64,000 nucleotides of DNA from the NCBI GenBank assembly GCA_960531495.1, contig OY482851.1:16285321-16349320 (forward strand), read 5' to 3'. Source of the stretch: Zeus faber (taxonomy: Eukaryota > Chordata > Actinopteri > Zeiformes > Zeidae). The notes below the pieces were generated by a model. The model ran no database searches. It was given only the letters and a program-made list of their open reading frames with translations, and was not told the origin of the DNA. A program made the position numbers and the translations under genes. This document shows, one piece after another, positions 37,250 through 49,897 of this stretch (the stretch's first letter is position 1; every line of letters starts with the position of its first letter).

Positions 37250-38441
37250 TCATTGCCCCGGTTTGGGCTCCGCTGTTAGCGCTTCTTTAAACAGCCTCTT
37301 CCTCTCCAGATTCTCATTCACCTTCTTCCTCTTCTCTTGTTTCATCTGCATGGATTCCATCCTCCTTTTCACAATGTCACTGTGCTCTCCTTTAAGTGCC
37401 ACGTCAAGCTTCTCTCTCAAAATCTGCCGAGCTCGTTTTCGATTTATTTCCACAGATCTCGTCTGATGGCACTGTGGGCGGGGGGTAAAAGTACAATGCG
37501 AGGGTTTAACAAGAGTTTATATATAAATGACAGGTCACGCACATATTTTCTACACCTGAGGGCTGTGTTACCCCAAGACAAAGACAATAATCTTCACAAC
37601 AGTTATTTGTTGACGGTTTTCCTTTGTCTTGTGACCAAAATAGATGAGTGCTAGTGGGGGTTTGACAGTGGTAGATTCAAGATTCTAGATGTCAATTTGT
37701 CGCATACTTATGCATCCGAGCATACATAAATGCAGTGAAATGTCATTGCAATGCACCCGGAGATTATGCACAATAAGTACTAAACTGAACACAATAGCTA
37801 AAGTAATTACTACCTAACTAAACTAGCTGAACTAACTGATTCCTAAGACATAACGCAGTAAGTAAATATAATAAAAATAAAATAAAATAAAACAAGAGTC
37901 AAAAGGTAATATACTGAGTGGGGGTACAAAATAGAAATAAAGGGAATAGACCCATGCATACGGGATGGGCTATTTTACATATACTATTTTGTATATGGTA
38001 ATGTGACTGTTTGTTTGGGTATTTTAGGGTGATCATATTAGTGCTGCTTGTCGCTGGAGAAGGTGTCGCTGGCTCTTACCGTGATTATACAGCGGTTTGA
38101 AACCTTTGACAAAATGTGCTTATTGACGAAAGCGTCTGCCAAATGACGTCATGCAACGTAAACGCCAATAATAAACGGACCTTGACCACTATGCCGGTGG
38201 GGGTGTGCCTGAGCACCACGCAGTTGCTGGTCTTATTAGTGGCCTGGCCCCCGGGTCCGGATCCTCTGACGAAGCTTTCTTCCAGTTCCTCCTCGTTGAG
38301 GGCAGGGAGGTCGACCAGGTCCTTCTTCCCAGCGCACCAAACACCCGGCAGGGCGGCGGGAGCCGAGCCCAACCCGGGACGGAGCACCAGCCTCCTGGAC
38401 ACGCTGTACACGGAGCGGATCCAGGGAAGAACAGCTCCCAT
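37250..38441 (-). CDS. mtrfr: Mitochondrial translation release factor in rescue (MTRFR/C12orf65)
   Basis: MTRFR is a small mitochondrial class-I release-factor homologue that frees nascent chains from stalled mitoribosomal large subunits using the GGQ motif. Two coding exons, 38441-38181 and 37471-37250, give 160 residues; human is 166. The GGQ lies at residues 64-66 within [19 protein letters not shown], followed by TGIVVK, then across the intron [20 protein letters not shown]. The stop-codon-reading domain of full release factors is absent, as in the family. The first 35 or so residues are rich in Arg, Ser, Leu and Ala ([18 protein letters not shown]) and suit a mitochondrial presequence. 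The C-terminus is a lysine-rich helix ([20 protein letters not shown]), as in the family. The ATG is in a plausible place for the family length. Confidence 0.95.
37484..38180 (-). other. mtrfr intron
   Basis: The intron between the two mtrfr exons runs 38180-37472. It is AT-rich with an AAAATAA run at about 37869-37892 and shows no other feature. Confidence 0.8.
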
Positions 38442-38478
38442 CTCACCGGGTCGGACGGGATCGCCGAATTCAGTACAG

Positions 38479-38520
38479 TACAGTACAGTAGTACAACATG
38501 AACGCCAGTACTGTACTGTA
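38479..38520. repeat. Inverted TACAGTACAGTA repeat next to the mtrfr start
   Basis: TACAGTACAGTA at 38479-38490 and its exact reverse complement at 38509-38520 enclose an 18-base spacer. It lies about 40 bp upstream of the mtrfr ATG, so it is in its 5' UTR or core promoter. Confidence 0.85.
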
Positions 38521-38758
38521 TATAGGTTTAGATGGAGCGAGACGAACGCAGTGGTAAATGATTTACAGTTACAGGGCGACGTTCACACCGAAAAGCGCCG
38601 CGTCTTTTTCTACTGTTTTGCAAGTCAGCTATTACGTGGGTCAGCCCCATCTACCGGACTGGAGCAGTACGTAGTGTTCATGTCAGTAAAAAATCAAACA
38701 ATTAGAATAATAAGAAATAAATCCACCAATAACTAACTTATAACTTATAATAACATTG

Positions 38759-38805
38759 TTGTGTGTGTGTGTGTGTGTGTGTTGGTATGTATATATATAT
38801 GTAAA

Positions 38806-38872
<67 letters not shown>

Positions 38873-38905
38873 TATGTATATGTGTATATATATATATATA
38901 TATAC
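38759..38905. repeat. Compound (GT)n(TA)n microsatellite
   Basis: GT dinucleotides at 38760-38782 and about 38808-38863, with TA-rich dinucleotide stretches between and after them. It generates spurious Cys-Val and Tyr-Ile open frames on both strands. Confidence 0.97.
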
Positions 38906-39760
38906 ATACATATATAAATAAAATGTATATGTGTGTCTGTATATAGGTTATATAATTTCAACAATAAAGCTAAAGATAAAAAAGTAAACCTATACAAACC
39001 TCTGTATCAACAATTCGAAGTGTAAAACCAGAATAATTGTGCATACTTACTAAATATAGCGTACTTACTTAATTATCACTAGTCTATATATGTGTATATA
39101 TACTGTGTATATATATTAAAACACAAGTACCTACTGTATATAATTCTGCCTTATATAGCTATACCAATAACTTATCCTGTGCATAGAATCAGGCTTTGTA
39201 TATTTTGTATGTTCATATATGTTTCTGCATTTTTGTATATCTGTTTATTTTTATTTCTTTGTTTTTTTTTTTACTTTTTATTTGTTATACGTACTGTCTG
39301 TTCAGCAGCCAATCCTCACCATGACAAATTCCCTCGAATATGAAAATGTACTGACGTCACACACATGTTTATACAGTACACACAACGTAGAAATAAACAA
39401 ATAAGCCAATCGGGCAGCATCCGTTTCTTCGTCGTTGCACTTTGTTTGTATTTAAATCACTGTCGCCACCGTGTGTTGGACTGATTTAAGAGGCTGTCTG
39501 ACTAATAACGCCAACGGATGAACAGAATGTGGATTTTGAGAGAGAAAATATTTCAAGACTTGTGAGGGCGATATTAGAGAGTGGATGCATGTCATGGACT
39601 ATAACAGTATAACAGTAGAGTATAACCAGTGCATCTTCCAGTTGACATCAGCATGCTCGTGGACAGAATGGAACTAGTTAAAACGAAGTCATATATGTTC
39701 GGTTTTCTTCTGATAATAATGAATACAACCACCAGTGTGCATCTGACTCACTGGTCCTCT

Positions 39761-39797
39761 TTGTTGGTCCGCAGGCGTGCAGCTTGCGGACCAACAA
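39761..39797. repeat. GC-rich perfect 13-bp hairpin
   Basis: TTGTTGGTCCGCA at 39761-39773 and its exact reverse complement at 39785-39797; GGC and GCT can add three more pairs (one G-T), leaving a five-base loop GTGCA. Confidence 0.9.
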
Positions 39798-40720
39798 GGT
39801 TGGGGATAATTGTACAATTATATGTGAAGAGTCTGAGAGGACAAATCCTTAATAATTAATGGGAGAATTCGGTTTCATGCTCCTTTGATATGCACTGCAA
39901 TAGGCGTAAGAATAGTGTACACGTATAACAAGCTGTGTTTGTCACCAGAGACTATGACGTCGGACACTCTGCAAGGTTTTTATGACGTCAGTTGCAAAGT
40001 CAACAAACCAAACATTCCGCATTTCATATGTCAATTCTGAAATGTCAATAACTAAACCAGAACACCCATGTTGGCCGTATCAGCACTAAATAAATAAAGA
40101 CATGAAACTGGTTTGTGTGTTTTTGTTTTTGTCGTGACATCTGACTAATAAAACCATTATTATTATCATAGCATTCATGATGTTTGTATTGTATTTATTT
40201 TTAACGGCCACGCGTAGACTAATAATTATGTTATGGTTTTATTATTATTATTTGTATTTTTTTTTGTCTTTCAACGAAATACAATGCAGTAACAGCATGC
40301 AATATGCCAGGGGAAAGCCAAAAAGAATAAAAAAATACATTTTATATCATAAAGACACTCGTGTCACTCGTGTGGGCTTTATACGATTTGTCTATCAGGG
40401 GCATTTGATTATGAAAAAAACCCCAGCATCCATCTTCTTGAAAAATATCAGTATCTCAAATTTCAAGAGATGTTTTTGTTTTTGCCCAGGGTTGTGCACA
40501 ACCAAGTCGGAGAAAGGAAACAAATAAATAAAAAGTATATATACATACATACATATACACACACACAATAAGCTAAACAAAAAAAGAATATATATATATT
40601 ATCAGAAATATATATTATAAAACAAATAATACAAAATAAAATACATAAAATGTAAAAATATCCAAATCATAAAAGAAAAGTTGTGTTTCCACTTGTTTCT
40701 GGTTTGAACGTTTCTGCTTT

Positions 40721-41046
40721 TTAACTTCTACGTGCGGAAGTACGTAGGCCGTCGTCCTGTGCGACCGGGCCGTGTGGCCGACAGGGGGCGTTTCAAACCG
40801 CCGCCGCCGCCGCCGTCTGACTGGATCCGTCTGGAGACACCAGGAGGGAAGTGTTGCTCTGCCGCTGGAGAAGCAGCAGCCCCGGGATGGCGAGGCTTCA
40901 CCCTTATTTTAGCCCCACGCCGAACCCCACGAGGCGGTAAGGACCTCCCTGGACCCCGAGCCCCTCTCCGCGGCGACCGGAGGGGTCCGTCGCCCGTGCG
41001 GATCCAACTGGATATTCAAGGACATTTTCACTCGGCGGTTGTTTTG

Positions 41047-41083
<37 letters not shown>

Positions 41084-41482
41084 CACTCGATCACAGAGGG
41101 AGTCAAAACGCGTGGTCCGTGAATGGCCGCGATGCCGCGATTTTGTAAACGGGGGCGAGATTTGGGTCGTTGTTTTAATTTCTACCGCCACTTGATCGAT
41201 TCACCGTGAGGCTGAGACGATGTGTCTCCGCTCGGTGTCCTGGGCAGTACACGCTCCGCTCCGCGCGCCGAAGCGCCGAGCAGCCACGTAAAGGAAACGG
41301 ACTGTGAATGGGAACGTTGTCGGCTGGTCGCTGATACCCCTCTTCTTTCAGTATTCACGGACGCTTTTTTTTTTTTAAATTATTATTATTTTTATTTTTG
41401 GTTAAAGAGAACGACCGGTGCAGGTGAACCACGCGGAAGATAATAAATACCAATGAAGTTGGACGCGGCTGCGCTTCGCCAG
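40721..41482 (+). promoter_or_regulatory. CpG-rich region and probable 5' untranslated exon of pitpnm2
   Basis: The composition turns GC- and CpG-rich from about 40730, with CCG triplets near 40798-40816, as in a CpG-island promoter. It is interrupted by T-runs at 41050-41079 and 41368-41377. A strong donor (CGCCAG|GTATGT) ends a putative exon at 41482. An ATG at 41453 after two in-frame TAA codons begins MKLDAAALRQ up to the donor. No upstream coding exon of another gene is recognised, and the next + strand gene is pitpnm2, so I infer this is its noncoding first exon; transcript data would be needed to show it. Confidence 0.5.
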
Positions 41483-44400
41483 GTATGTGCCGAGCATTGT
41501 AACACACCAATTAGTGATTACCATGCTGCCGTGTTGCTAGGCAACTAAATGACCCACAGGGTGTAAAATATGGCAGGTTTACTCTAGGTCACCGTGGTGG
41601 TTATTTTCATTGAAGCCTGTTTTTCGTTTTAAATCTCTTGAGATCCTACATGTGCAGTGGTCAGTAGGGCACACCGGGTCTTGTTTAAGTTAATTTTAGT
41701 AAAAAAAAAAACAACCAAAACAACCAAAAACAAACTGGGATTCACGTTTATTTTCCAGTGGATCTTCACGCTTCATTCTTCAAATACCATTCATCACCTA
41801 TTGAGCTGCGTCGCAACGCACTAAAAGAACTTCTGAAACGCCACTCCGGGTCACAGTTGTAGTAAGTTGACTGACAGAGCCCTAAGATAGAATAACAGTG
41901 GAGAGGAAAACAACAAAAATGTCAATAAATAAGACCTACAACCCCCCCCCCCCTCCTGTTTTAATACATGACACAATATTACTACAGTAAATATCTAAAC
42001 ACAAGAGCCTGTCAGTATTTTTGCATACACACTAGAGTTGTGCTCCCTTTCCTCCACCTTACCCAGCAGGTAACTCATGGCTTTTCACGCCCGCCTCCGA
42101 TCACCCTGCCCCGGACGCGAATGCAAACTTAAATACTCGCATCCAACTCCCCCGAGCTGCTGTTGCTGCAAGCAGGTTCTTGCTCAGGCTGCGCTCTCCC
42201 TTCTTTGTTCTTCACAATTGAGCTCCTCTGTTCTGAACTGCAGGGCCTGTAGGTGAGTCACTGAAGAAGCTGCCGTAGCCCCTGCTGCCCAGACACGGAT
42301 CTGGCTGCAACCGAAGCAGGGTTGCTTTTTGTGAATTGCTAATGTTTAACCTGTGACTTATTTCCGGCTTTATCCAAGAATGTTGTGACCAGATGGGCAT
42401 TTTCAGTTTGTTTGGTTTTGTTTTTTTTGTGGTTGATGACTAAGAACAATTTCAGCCGATTAGTTGACTAGCTGTGACGTCATCGCCCCCCTCCCAACAT
42501 AGACCATTAACTGCAAGTAAAAAGAGTTACCAGTAAATAATAAATAATAGAACTATAACAGGTGCTTTTTAAAACGATTCTTTTAATTTTCCCAAGTTCT
42601 ACGGTGACCAAACGAAAAACAAGTCTTACCAGAGATGACAAAAAGGCGAAAATTGCAAATGACGCCGCATCACAGCAGTAGAACTGTGGTCTGACGGCCT
42701 CATCCCACACAACGAGCAATCTACTTTTTTTTTTTTTTTTTTTTTTAATCAAATTGGGTAAAATAACACCACACTTTGCTCCGTCTCGCCGCCATCTTCT
42801 CTCATACGAGCACGTTCTTCTGTGTGCTACACTTATTAATCATGAAGAGTTTCTCGGAAGTCGACGTCACTGCCCGAGTTTGTTCAAAGAAGCCAGTGTG
42901 CAGCTTTAGTACAGGCATACATGACCTGGTCAGCACTATAGTCATCATCATGATAAATGTCTGGATTGAGTCCGGATCATGATACCGGGCCCGAAGAATA
43001 TTGTATCGAAGAACGCGTGCAAGTTTCAATCCCTGCTGGACGCGCTGAAGCCTGCCCTGCGAGTTCTGGCCGTCAACAGTGCTCGTCTTTTATAACACAC
43101 CGTGCATCCGTTCGGGGCTATCACAACCACAGTGGTAGACTTGAATAGTCCACTGTTTGACTTTGTTTACTCAAGTTTTTTCCCAAAAATGAAAACGTAG
43201 ACTGTTCAAGTCAACTGCAGGAGAATGTTGAGATCTCAGTGCACTCTTTTCCGGACAAAATTAGAAGCCACCCTGTTGACATTTGGCTCTCTTCTGAGAA
43301 ATTCTGACATAATTTCCTTCCCGTTTTACACAATCAATTTGATCGTGTCTATATAAAATAAAAGATTAAAAAATGCACAAATTGTGTATTTAATGTCCAA
43401 AATAAAATGTGTAAAATCCCCTCTATTAAGACAGTGTTTGGCTTCAACATACTGGTTAAGAAAACATTTCACAAGATAAATTGCATCATAAGCTAAAGAT
43501 CATCAATTACAGCCAGCGCCGGCACTAATGTTATCCATCCCAAGACTAAAAACCCTTATCTCCCCAGTGTGGACTGATATCTTTACAAGCCATAATGTTG
43601 AGATGTTTCTGTGCTCATAGATGTCGTAACTAGCCTGACTTTGATCGTGGCAGCTGGGCTGATATTTGCCCAACCCGTTTCCCTTATGTGGACATCTGCC
43701 TTTCTTTCTTTGCCCCCACACCTCTTCACGTTCTCAATATGATTGCGGAATGACATAATCGCAGCAGTGGCTTATTGCCGGGTCCATATTTAAGCAACCT
43801 CCCTTTCCTGCGTGTGACACCGCTAGTTGCACGGGGACATGGCGTCACCGGCGCCGCTGCCGAAAAGGTTTGCGCCGCTGCCTCTGTGCCTCCGTCGAGT
43901 CGTCCTCTTCGAGCAGACGGACGGGCCCGTTGAATTGAATCCCAGGCCGTGGGCACTTCAGTGTGGAGTGCTGTAGACAACATGCACTTAGTCAGGCATT
44001 AGGACCTGTTGTCTCTCCATTAGAGGAACCCCCTCCACGCGGCGTTCTGTCTCTTGCTTTTTATTGCGCCGCGAACGGGCTCCGCAGGTGATCGCAGACC
44101 GCAGAGGGTCGTGGTTCAGAGGGAGTGTCTCGACTACATGTTTTCCCTTCGCCACCTAAAGGACTACTTTGGCTTATTTCAACCCACAGAGCACGTACAG
44201 GAAGTGCTTTAGGTTTCCGTTTTAGTATGCGGCAAGGCAAAGCGTATGGTGAGTAGGGGAATCCATAATTCTCGGTAAAGATCATTGATATTCTAGTTTT
44301 GATTGGTAACTCTCACGGTGTACTTTGACCTGAAGGGAACATATTTCTTTTCAGTAAATGTTGTGTTTTAAAGTGAATCTGACACTGATTGCCATAGTAG

Positions 44401-47400
44401 AGGCCGGCTCTCCTGGTCAGCCACATACACCATGTAAATTGTTTTATTGTATTTCCTTTTCATAAGAAACATGTTTTCTATTTTTAGCATTACAATGATA
44501 CTCACAAATAGGAATTCATGGACGTTTGAGGCACCTCATAAATATTTATTGATGGAGTCATCAATCATATTCTTTATCCGTCTAAAGGAGTAGATTGTTA
44601 TTGTTTAATCACTCAATAGTGTAAATGTTTGAATGTCGAAAACATGGTGCTTTGTGGATGTGCTTTGTGCCCAGTGCTTAAACACCGCAATGTATAATAA
44701 CCACATAATGATACACAAGTGTGATTAGCCGGCATTTTGTTTCCTTTAATAGAGAAGTTCTGTTTTTCCTTTCAACTTGGAAGATGTTTTTGGGCTTTCC
44801 TCTCGAGGCTTCAGTGTTGTCGGGTGACACGGGTTACATTTTTCTTTTTTTTCATACTATACCGTTCCATGACACAAACCAAGACACCTTGAATCCACAT
44901 GTAACCGATGATCTGCTTACATCTGTAAAACCTCCGCCACCACACTTGAACATGTGGAAATTACATAATCAAGTACGAGCTCAGGAAACTAACAAGACTC
45001 GCTTCCTGTCAGCCGACGTGGTAACGGCATCCACGGCCGTCGGCATTATTTGCCCCGTTCCTTTTCTAACGTCGCTATTGTTTGAGCAAGCGGTGGAAGG
45101 ATGTCCATGATATTTCTTTGGGGGGGGTGATTGCCCGTGGAATGATCACGTCTGACAGTGCCTGTCTGAGAAGCAGTTTGAGGAGAAAGTCGGTGAAGTC
45201 ATACCGCATTTAAGACTCCCTTGGCGGATGGCTCGAAATACGTTCTGTATATTTTTAGGTTTTGTCGCTCTTCAGGGCACTTTTTCCAGGAGTGGGTCTG
45301 TAGATTTGCGTGCGCTGTGACACCACAATGTGGAATTTCTCCCTGTGCGTTCGGCGCGGCGTGGTTATTTGCGCGGGGGGGGCGGTGGCTGTCGCGCTTC
45401 TAGGGTTTGCGACTGTGGAAGTCGAAAGGTTTTGGCTGGTTCTTGGCAAAGGACGGTAGCGTCCCGGCTGATTTGGCCCTTGTACTTTGTGCAACCTGCT
45501 CCTCTGCCCACCGCTACCCCTCCAACACGGTGAAGTAGAAAAATACCCACGGGCTGGCAGATAAGATGCACATGGATAGCGCTAAATATAGAGTGATAGA
45601 ATTCCCACATTCTGAGGTATGACATCGAGCACTAAAATAACACCGGCCTTATTGACTGACTAACTTCTGCTGTAAAAGAGGTGCTTTTACCTGCAGCTAT
45701 TTTATCACAGTTGACGTTCTTACAAAAATATATAACCCGTAGGTATGGAGGAGAAAATGTCCTCAGCCATCCTCCCCCCTGTTCACACTTGCTCTAAAAT
45801 CGAAATGATCCTGAGGTAGGGGCGTTAACAATATAATCGACTATCAATTCATTGCTAATGAGGATTCAATCGATGAGATTTCAAACGCAACAGTGCACAC
45901 CCTGCAGTCTTGAAAATGGGATGTTCTTGATGCCCAGGAGGAAGCGATATGTTTATTGTTGTGGGTCACAAATATTCCCGTATGTGCGAACCAGCTCGGC
46001 GAGTCTTGCCTCGAGCGTCTCCATTTTGAAACGGCGTGAGGAGAAAACGCCCCTGGCGCCGAGTCCCCGGATCTCGGATGGTACGTGCGGCACGGCGCCC
46101 CGCCCCTGGTGACGTCATTAACAACTAACAAGGAAAATTCCCTTAAATTGACGTCCCCCTCTTGGAAGTAAATACAAACCTTTAGTATTTAAATTTGCGT
46201 GGGTGACACGCCCCCTTGGAAATGGGGTTGACTTCTGTTTGTCTGTTAACTTGTGTCTGCGTGAGCTGTGATCAACAGCAGGCTTTTACCGCGATCTGTT
46301 GACAGACTCCAGCGAGAGCTTTCTATAAACAATCTCTGGCTCGCTCCTCTCTTCCGACTATTAACCCATTTAATATCATCAAAAGTCTGTCGTCCTGGTT
46401 TGTGTAGTGCGCGGCGCTCGGCGGCGGCTTTGAGAGTCCCGCGCGGCCAGGCCGGGCTCCTCTCGTTTCCCCTCTTGGCCGGAGGATCTGGGACGGGGGG
46501 GTTAATCTCCGGCTCGCGGTGGTTTTAATTGGGCAAGGGTTGCGATGCGACGACGACCAACACTGTACGATATTTGTAGGGAGGGCTGTGACAAAAGCTC
46601 TTCCAGTAAATTCCGCTTGAGTTGTTGACTGTTAGGATGCAGCACAGTTCCCAGGCTTTGCAAAATCATACGGCGTGTCCGCATCTACAATGTTAAAAAA
46701 AAAAAAAAAAAAAAAAAGATGTAGGGGCCGATAACGTGTAGTTGTTGAGTGTGAGACGGAGTCAGACTTTAATCTTCCTCTCGTCTGGTCTAAGGTCACC
46801 ACGTTTATGTCCAGAAGTCGGCCATGCTCTTTTGCACCTTATCCGCTTGGTACGTTTCCACCTTTGTTGGTCGTCCCCAGAATGTTGTATAACTCCAGCT
46901 GAATTATGAGATCTCGACGTAACTGTTTCCTGTGTACGCACGCATCCCTGCAGGGGATCAAACCTCAGAACAACAGTATAAACCGTCAACATTGTTGTTA
47001 CAACACAAGACCCGACAAACAGAACCATTGGCAACGCAGACGGTGTCCATAGTGACATCACTTCCAGTCGACGTATACAAATCTCACGAGAGACGACAAG
47101 AAACGGAGCACGATGACCTGCTTGCCGTGGCCTCTCAGCATTTTTTCTTTAATTTACAATCTTGGGCTTATGGAGAAGATGGTTTAAACAAAACAAAAAA
47201 ACAAAACAAAAAAACCCAATTGAAACCTTTTACAGGCAAAAATACAGGAAAAATGTAGGTGTTTTAAGTTAGCTGGTTAAAAAAAAAAAAAAAAAGCCCA
47301 GTAGCAAGTTTCACAGTTATTAAGGATGGTGAGGTACCGTGTTTAGGATTTATTATTTCATATATACACACAAAAATCCAGTTCTTACAGAATAAAGTCC

Positions 47401-49887
47401 ACTCCGCTGCGGAGCGGAGAGGCGTGCACAGCGATATGAGGTAGTTAGGCTCACGCTTTTCGTTTCACACAAGTAGGAAACTGGGAAATAACATAAAAAC
47501 ACACTCTGAGCGTCTCTTCTAGTTGCCATTCAATGGCACGCTGTAGCTCCGTCCCATCTCACGTGGCGCCGCGTTGAAGTTCGCGGGAAATGTCAGATTT
47601 TTAGGTGGGCGTGGCTAATTGCATTACAAAAATTAATCCTATCGTAATTCTAAGTTAAAAAAAAACAACAATTATTAAATCAAATTGCTCCATAATTGAC
47701 CCACACGTGAATCCACTGGGTATGCCAACCTAAAAGTTGCCCTTTAAAATAAATAATGTGTTTATTGAAGTTATTTCACTAGTTATTGAATAATCATGGT
47801 CGGTAAACAATATGCCATCATTATTATCAATATTCTGACTGCTGTGTTGTACTTGTTGGTGGTAGAGCGATGTGGTCGAATCTCTTGGCATCAAATCTAT
47901 ACAGTGACCCACTCTTGTGCCTGGAGTTGAGCTTTTCCAGAGTTGTCCAAAAATGCTTGAAGCACTTGCAGATGTTGACCCTTTCCGATCGATCAAAGAA
48001 AGGGATAACATTACTGAATCATGAATTGCCTTTTTTTTTTTGTTTAGCATGTGGAAAAAAAAAATCCCCCAAAAAAACAACTGGAAATGTAACTCATTCC
48101 CCGTTTGAACGTCAAAGCAACTCAAGTCATTTCCAGCGCTGAAGTGCCGCACACGGGGAGGCTGAAGTTTGGAAAGTGTCCGTACAAAAATATACTGATG
48201 TGAAGTATCAAATGTCTTTTGTGCTGATCATTACGGGCCACGGCACGCATGCGAGCCCCATCGAGGCCAAACAACTTCACACACTTCCTACACTCAAGGG
48301 AGAGAGAACCTCAGGCAGCAGGCACCGTAAATCTCCATAAACCAAGCTCCAAACAGGCTTAGTGAGCTACCAAGCTGTGATAACTACAAGTGCCGGCGGG
48401 AGTATTTCACTCAAGTTATCAAGTGGGCACCCTCTTCCACCCATCTTTTGTTTGAATTAGGACCACGACACCTCCAGAAGGCTCAACAGTGAGCTCTGGC
48501 ATCGCACAACCAGCCTAAAACAAATTTTTCGCTGTATAAGAGGCTTGAGGACTTGAGATTTCCAAGGCATTTTTTTCCCCCCCGCTGTTTGAGGAGGACG
48601 TGTATTGAGGTCGAGCACCTAATGAAATTGAAAACGTATCAAATATGTGACCCTTTTGGGAACGTAGCGAGCAATTACAAGCGGGTTGTTTATTTGTCGG
48701 GTAAATTTTTTGTCCTTATCGCTCCTAAGCAGGCCGTCAAGTGTGACTGATTATCAGAGCGAGCCTCCGTTGCGTACCTGAGCGCGAGCCAAGCACCGAC
48801 CGGAACATTTTGTTTCCCCGGTACCACCGGGCCCCGCTGCCACTCGTCCCTCCTCCGGCTTTGCCTCCCTCCTTAATACTCTGAAGGAAGAAAATAGGCG
48901 ATGCTTATGCCGGCGCCGGGCTTCACAGGGACCAGAGAAGAACAACCTGTCCCCGTGCATCGCTGATGAGTGGGCTGATTAATGGCACATTGCTGCTAAT
49001 GCTCATCGCGGTGATGTCTGTGTTTGTGGAAAAGTAAGCAAAGGGGTGAGGCGTTTGTTTTAGCCTGCTTTGCATCCGCTTCCCCCGGGGAACCGTCTTA
49101 TTCTGAAGAGGCATCAGGATTTAAATTAAATAAATTATTAAAAAAAAAAAAAAAAAGCTGCCATCCATCTTATCCTGTGTCCCTACCCACTTTGCAGTTT
49201 ATGGAAGAGGAATCAACTTCGCACTTTACCCCTGCAGTGAAATGGGTGTGTTGTGCTGCGCTGCCGTCCTCAAGGGTTGGGCAGGAATCGCATGATAAGT
49301 AGGGGGGCTCCTATAGAGCCCCGTGACACGTATCCTTTCTGACAGTACGCATGTATGTTTGCGTGTGTGTTGCGCCCCTCCCGTCTCCTTCCTTCGCAGC
49401 GTGTCTGTCGGCGCTCTCTGACTCACGGGGATCATGTAAAATGAAAGCGACAGCGCCGTCTCTTGTCACTTTGCCCACGCTCCCCGTTCCTCTCCGCTGG
49501 CCGCAGACACCTGATTTCTCCACGGCTAAAAATAGACGCCTTCAAGACCCGAGCTCCCTCTCCGTACCCCCCAGCAGTCTTTTTTTTATTTTTATTTTTA
49601 TTTTTTTTTTTTATTGGAAGACGCTGCGTATTATGCCCACTCTTTGCCGAAGGCTTCTGTGTCACCGAGGTGGCCCGACATCTCCATTCAACTCGGCGTG
49701 TGCACGGTGGTCAGAATCCCCTGCAGTTCAACCGTGATACAGGGCTCCTTGATATCGTAAGGCTCCGACTATGATAAGGAAATGAAAGGTGACAAAGGGC
49801 GGCCCCCGCGCAGTAAACCTGACTCCGAATCCCATAAAAATGTTAGTTAGCCCTAAGTCATGGGACCACGAGAATCCCTGGAAATGG

Positions 49888-49897
49888 CCTTATATGG
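49888..49897. promoter_or_regulatory. Perfect CArG box (SRF site)
   Basis: CCTTATATGG at 49888-49897 fits CC(A/T)6GG exactly. It lies in unique sequence inside the probable pitpnm2 intron. A single 10-base motif can occur by chance in a window this long. Confidence 0.4.

Larger units (their letters stand above)
38542..40720. other. Intergenic region between mtrfr and pitpnm2
   Basis: About 2.2 kb with no gene recognised. It contains a compound GT/TA microsatellite at about 38759-38905, many TATA-rich stretches (39080-39120, 40540-40620), and a GC-rich hairpin at 39761-39797. It lies between the mtrfr and pitpnm2 promoters, which diverge. Confidence 0.7.

Noticed and set aside
43839-43976. 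45-residue frame starting MASPAPLPKRFAPLP in GC-rich sequence
   Set aside because: The start context is reasonable, but it has no recognisable family, no supporting splice sites or poly(A) signal, and lies inside the probable pitpnm2 intron.
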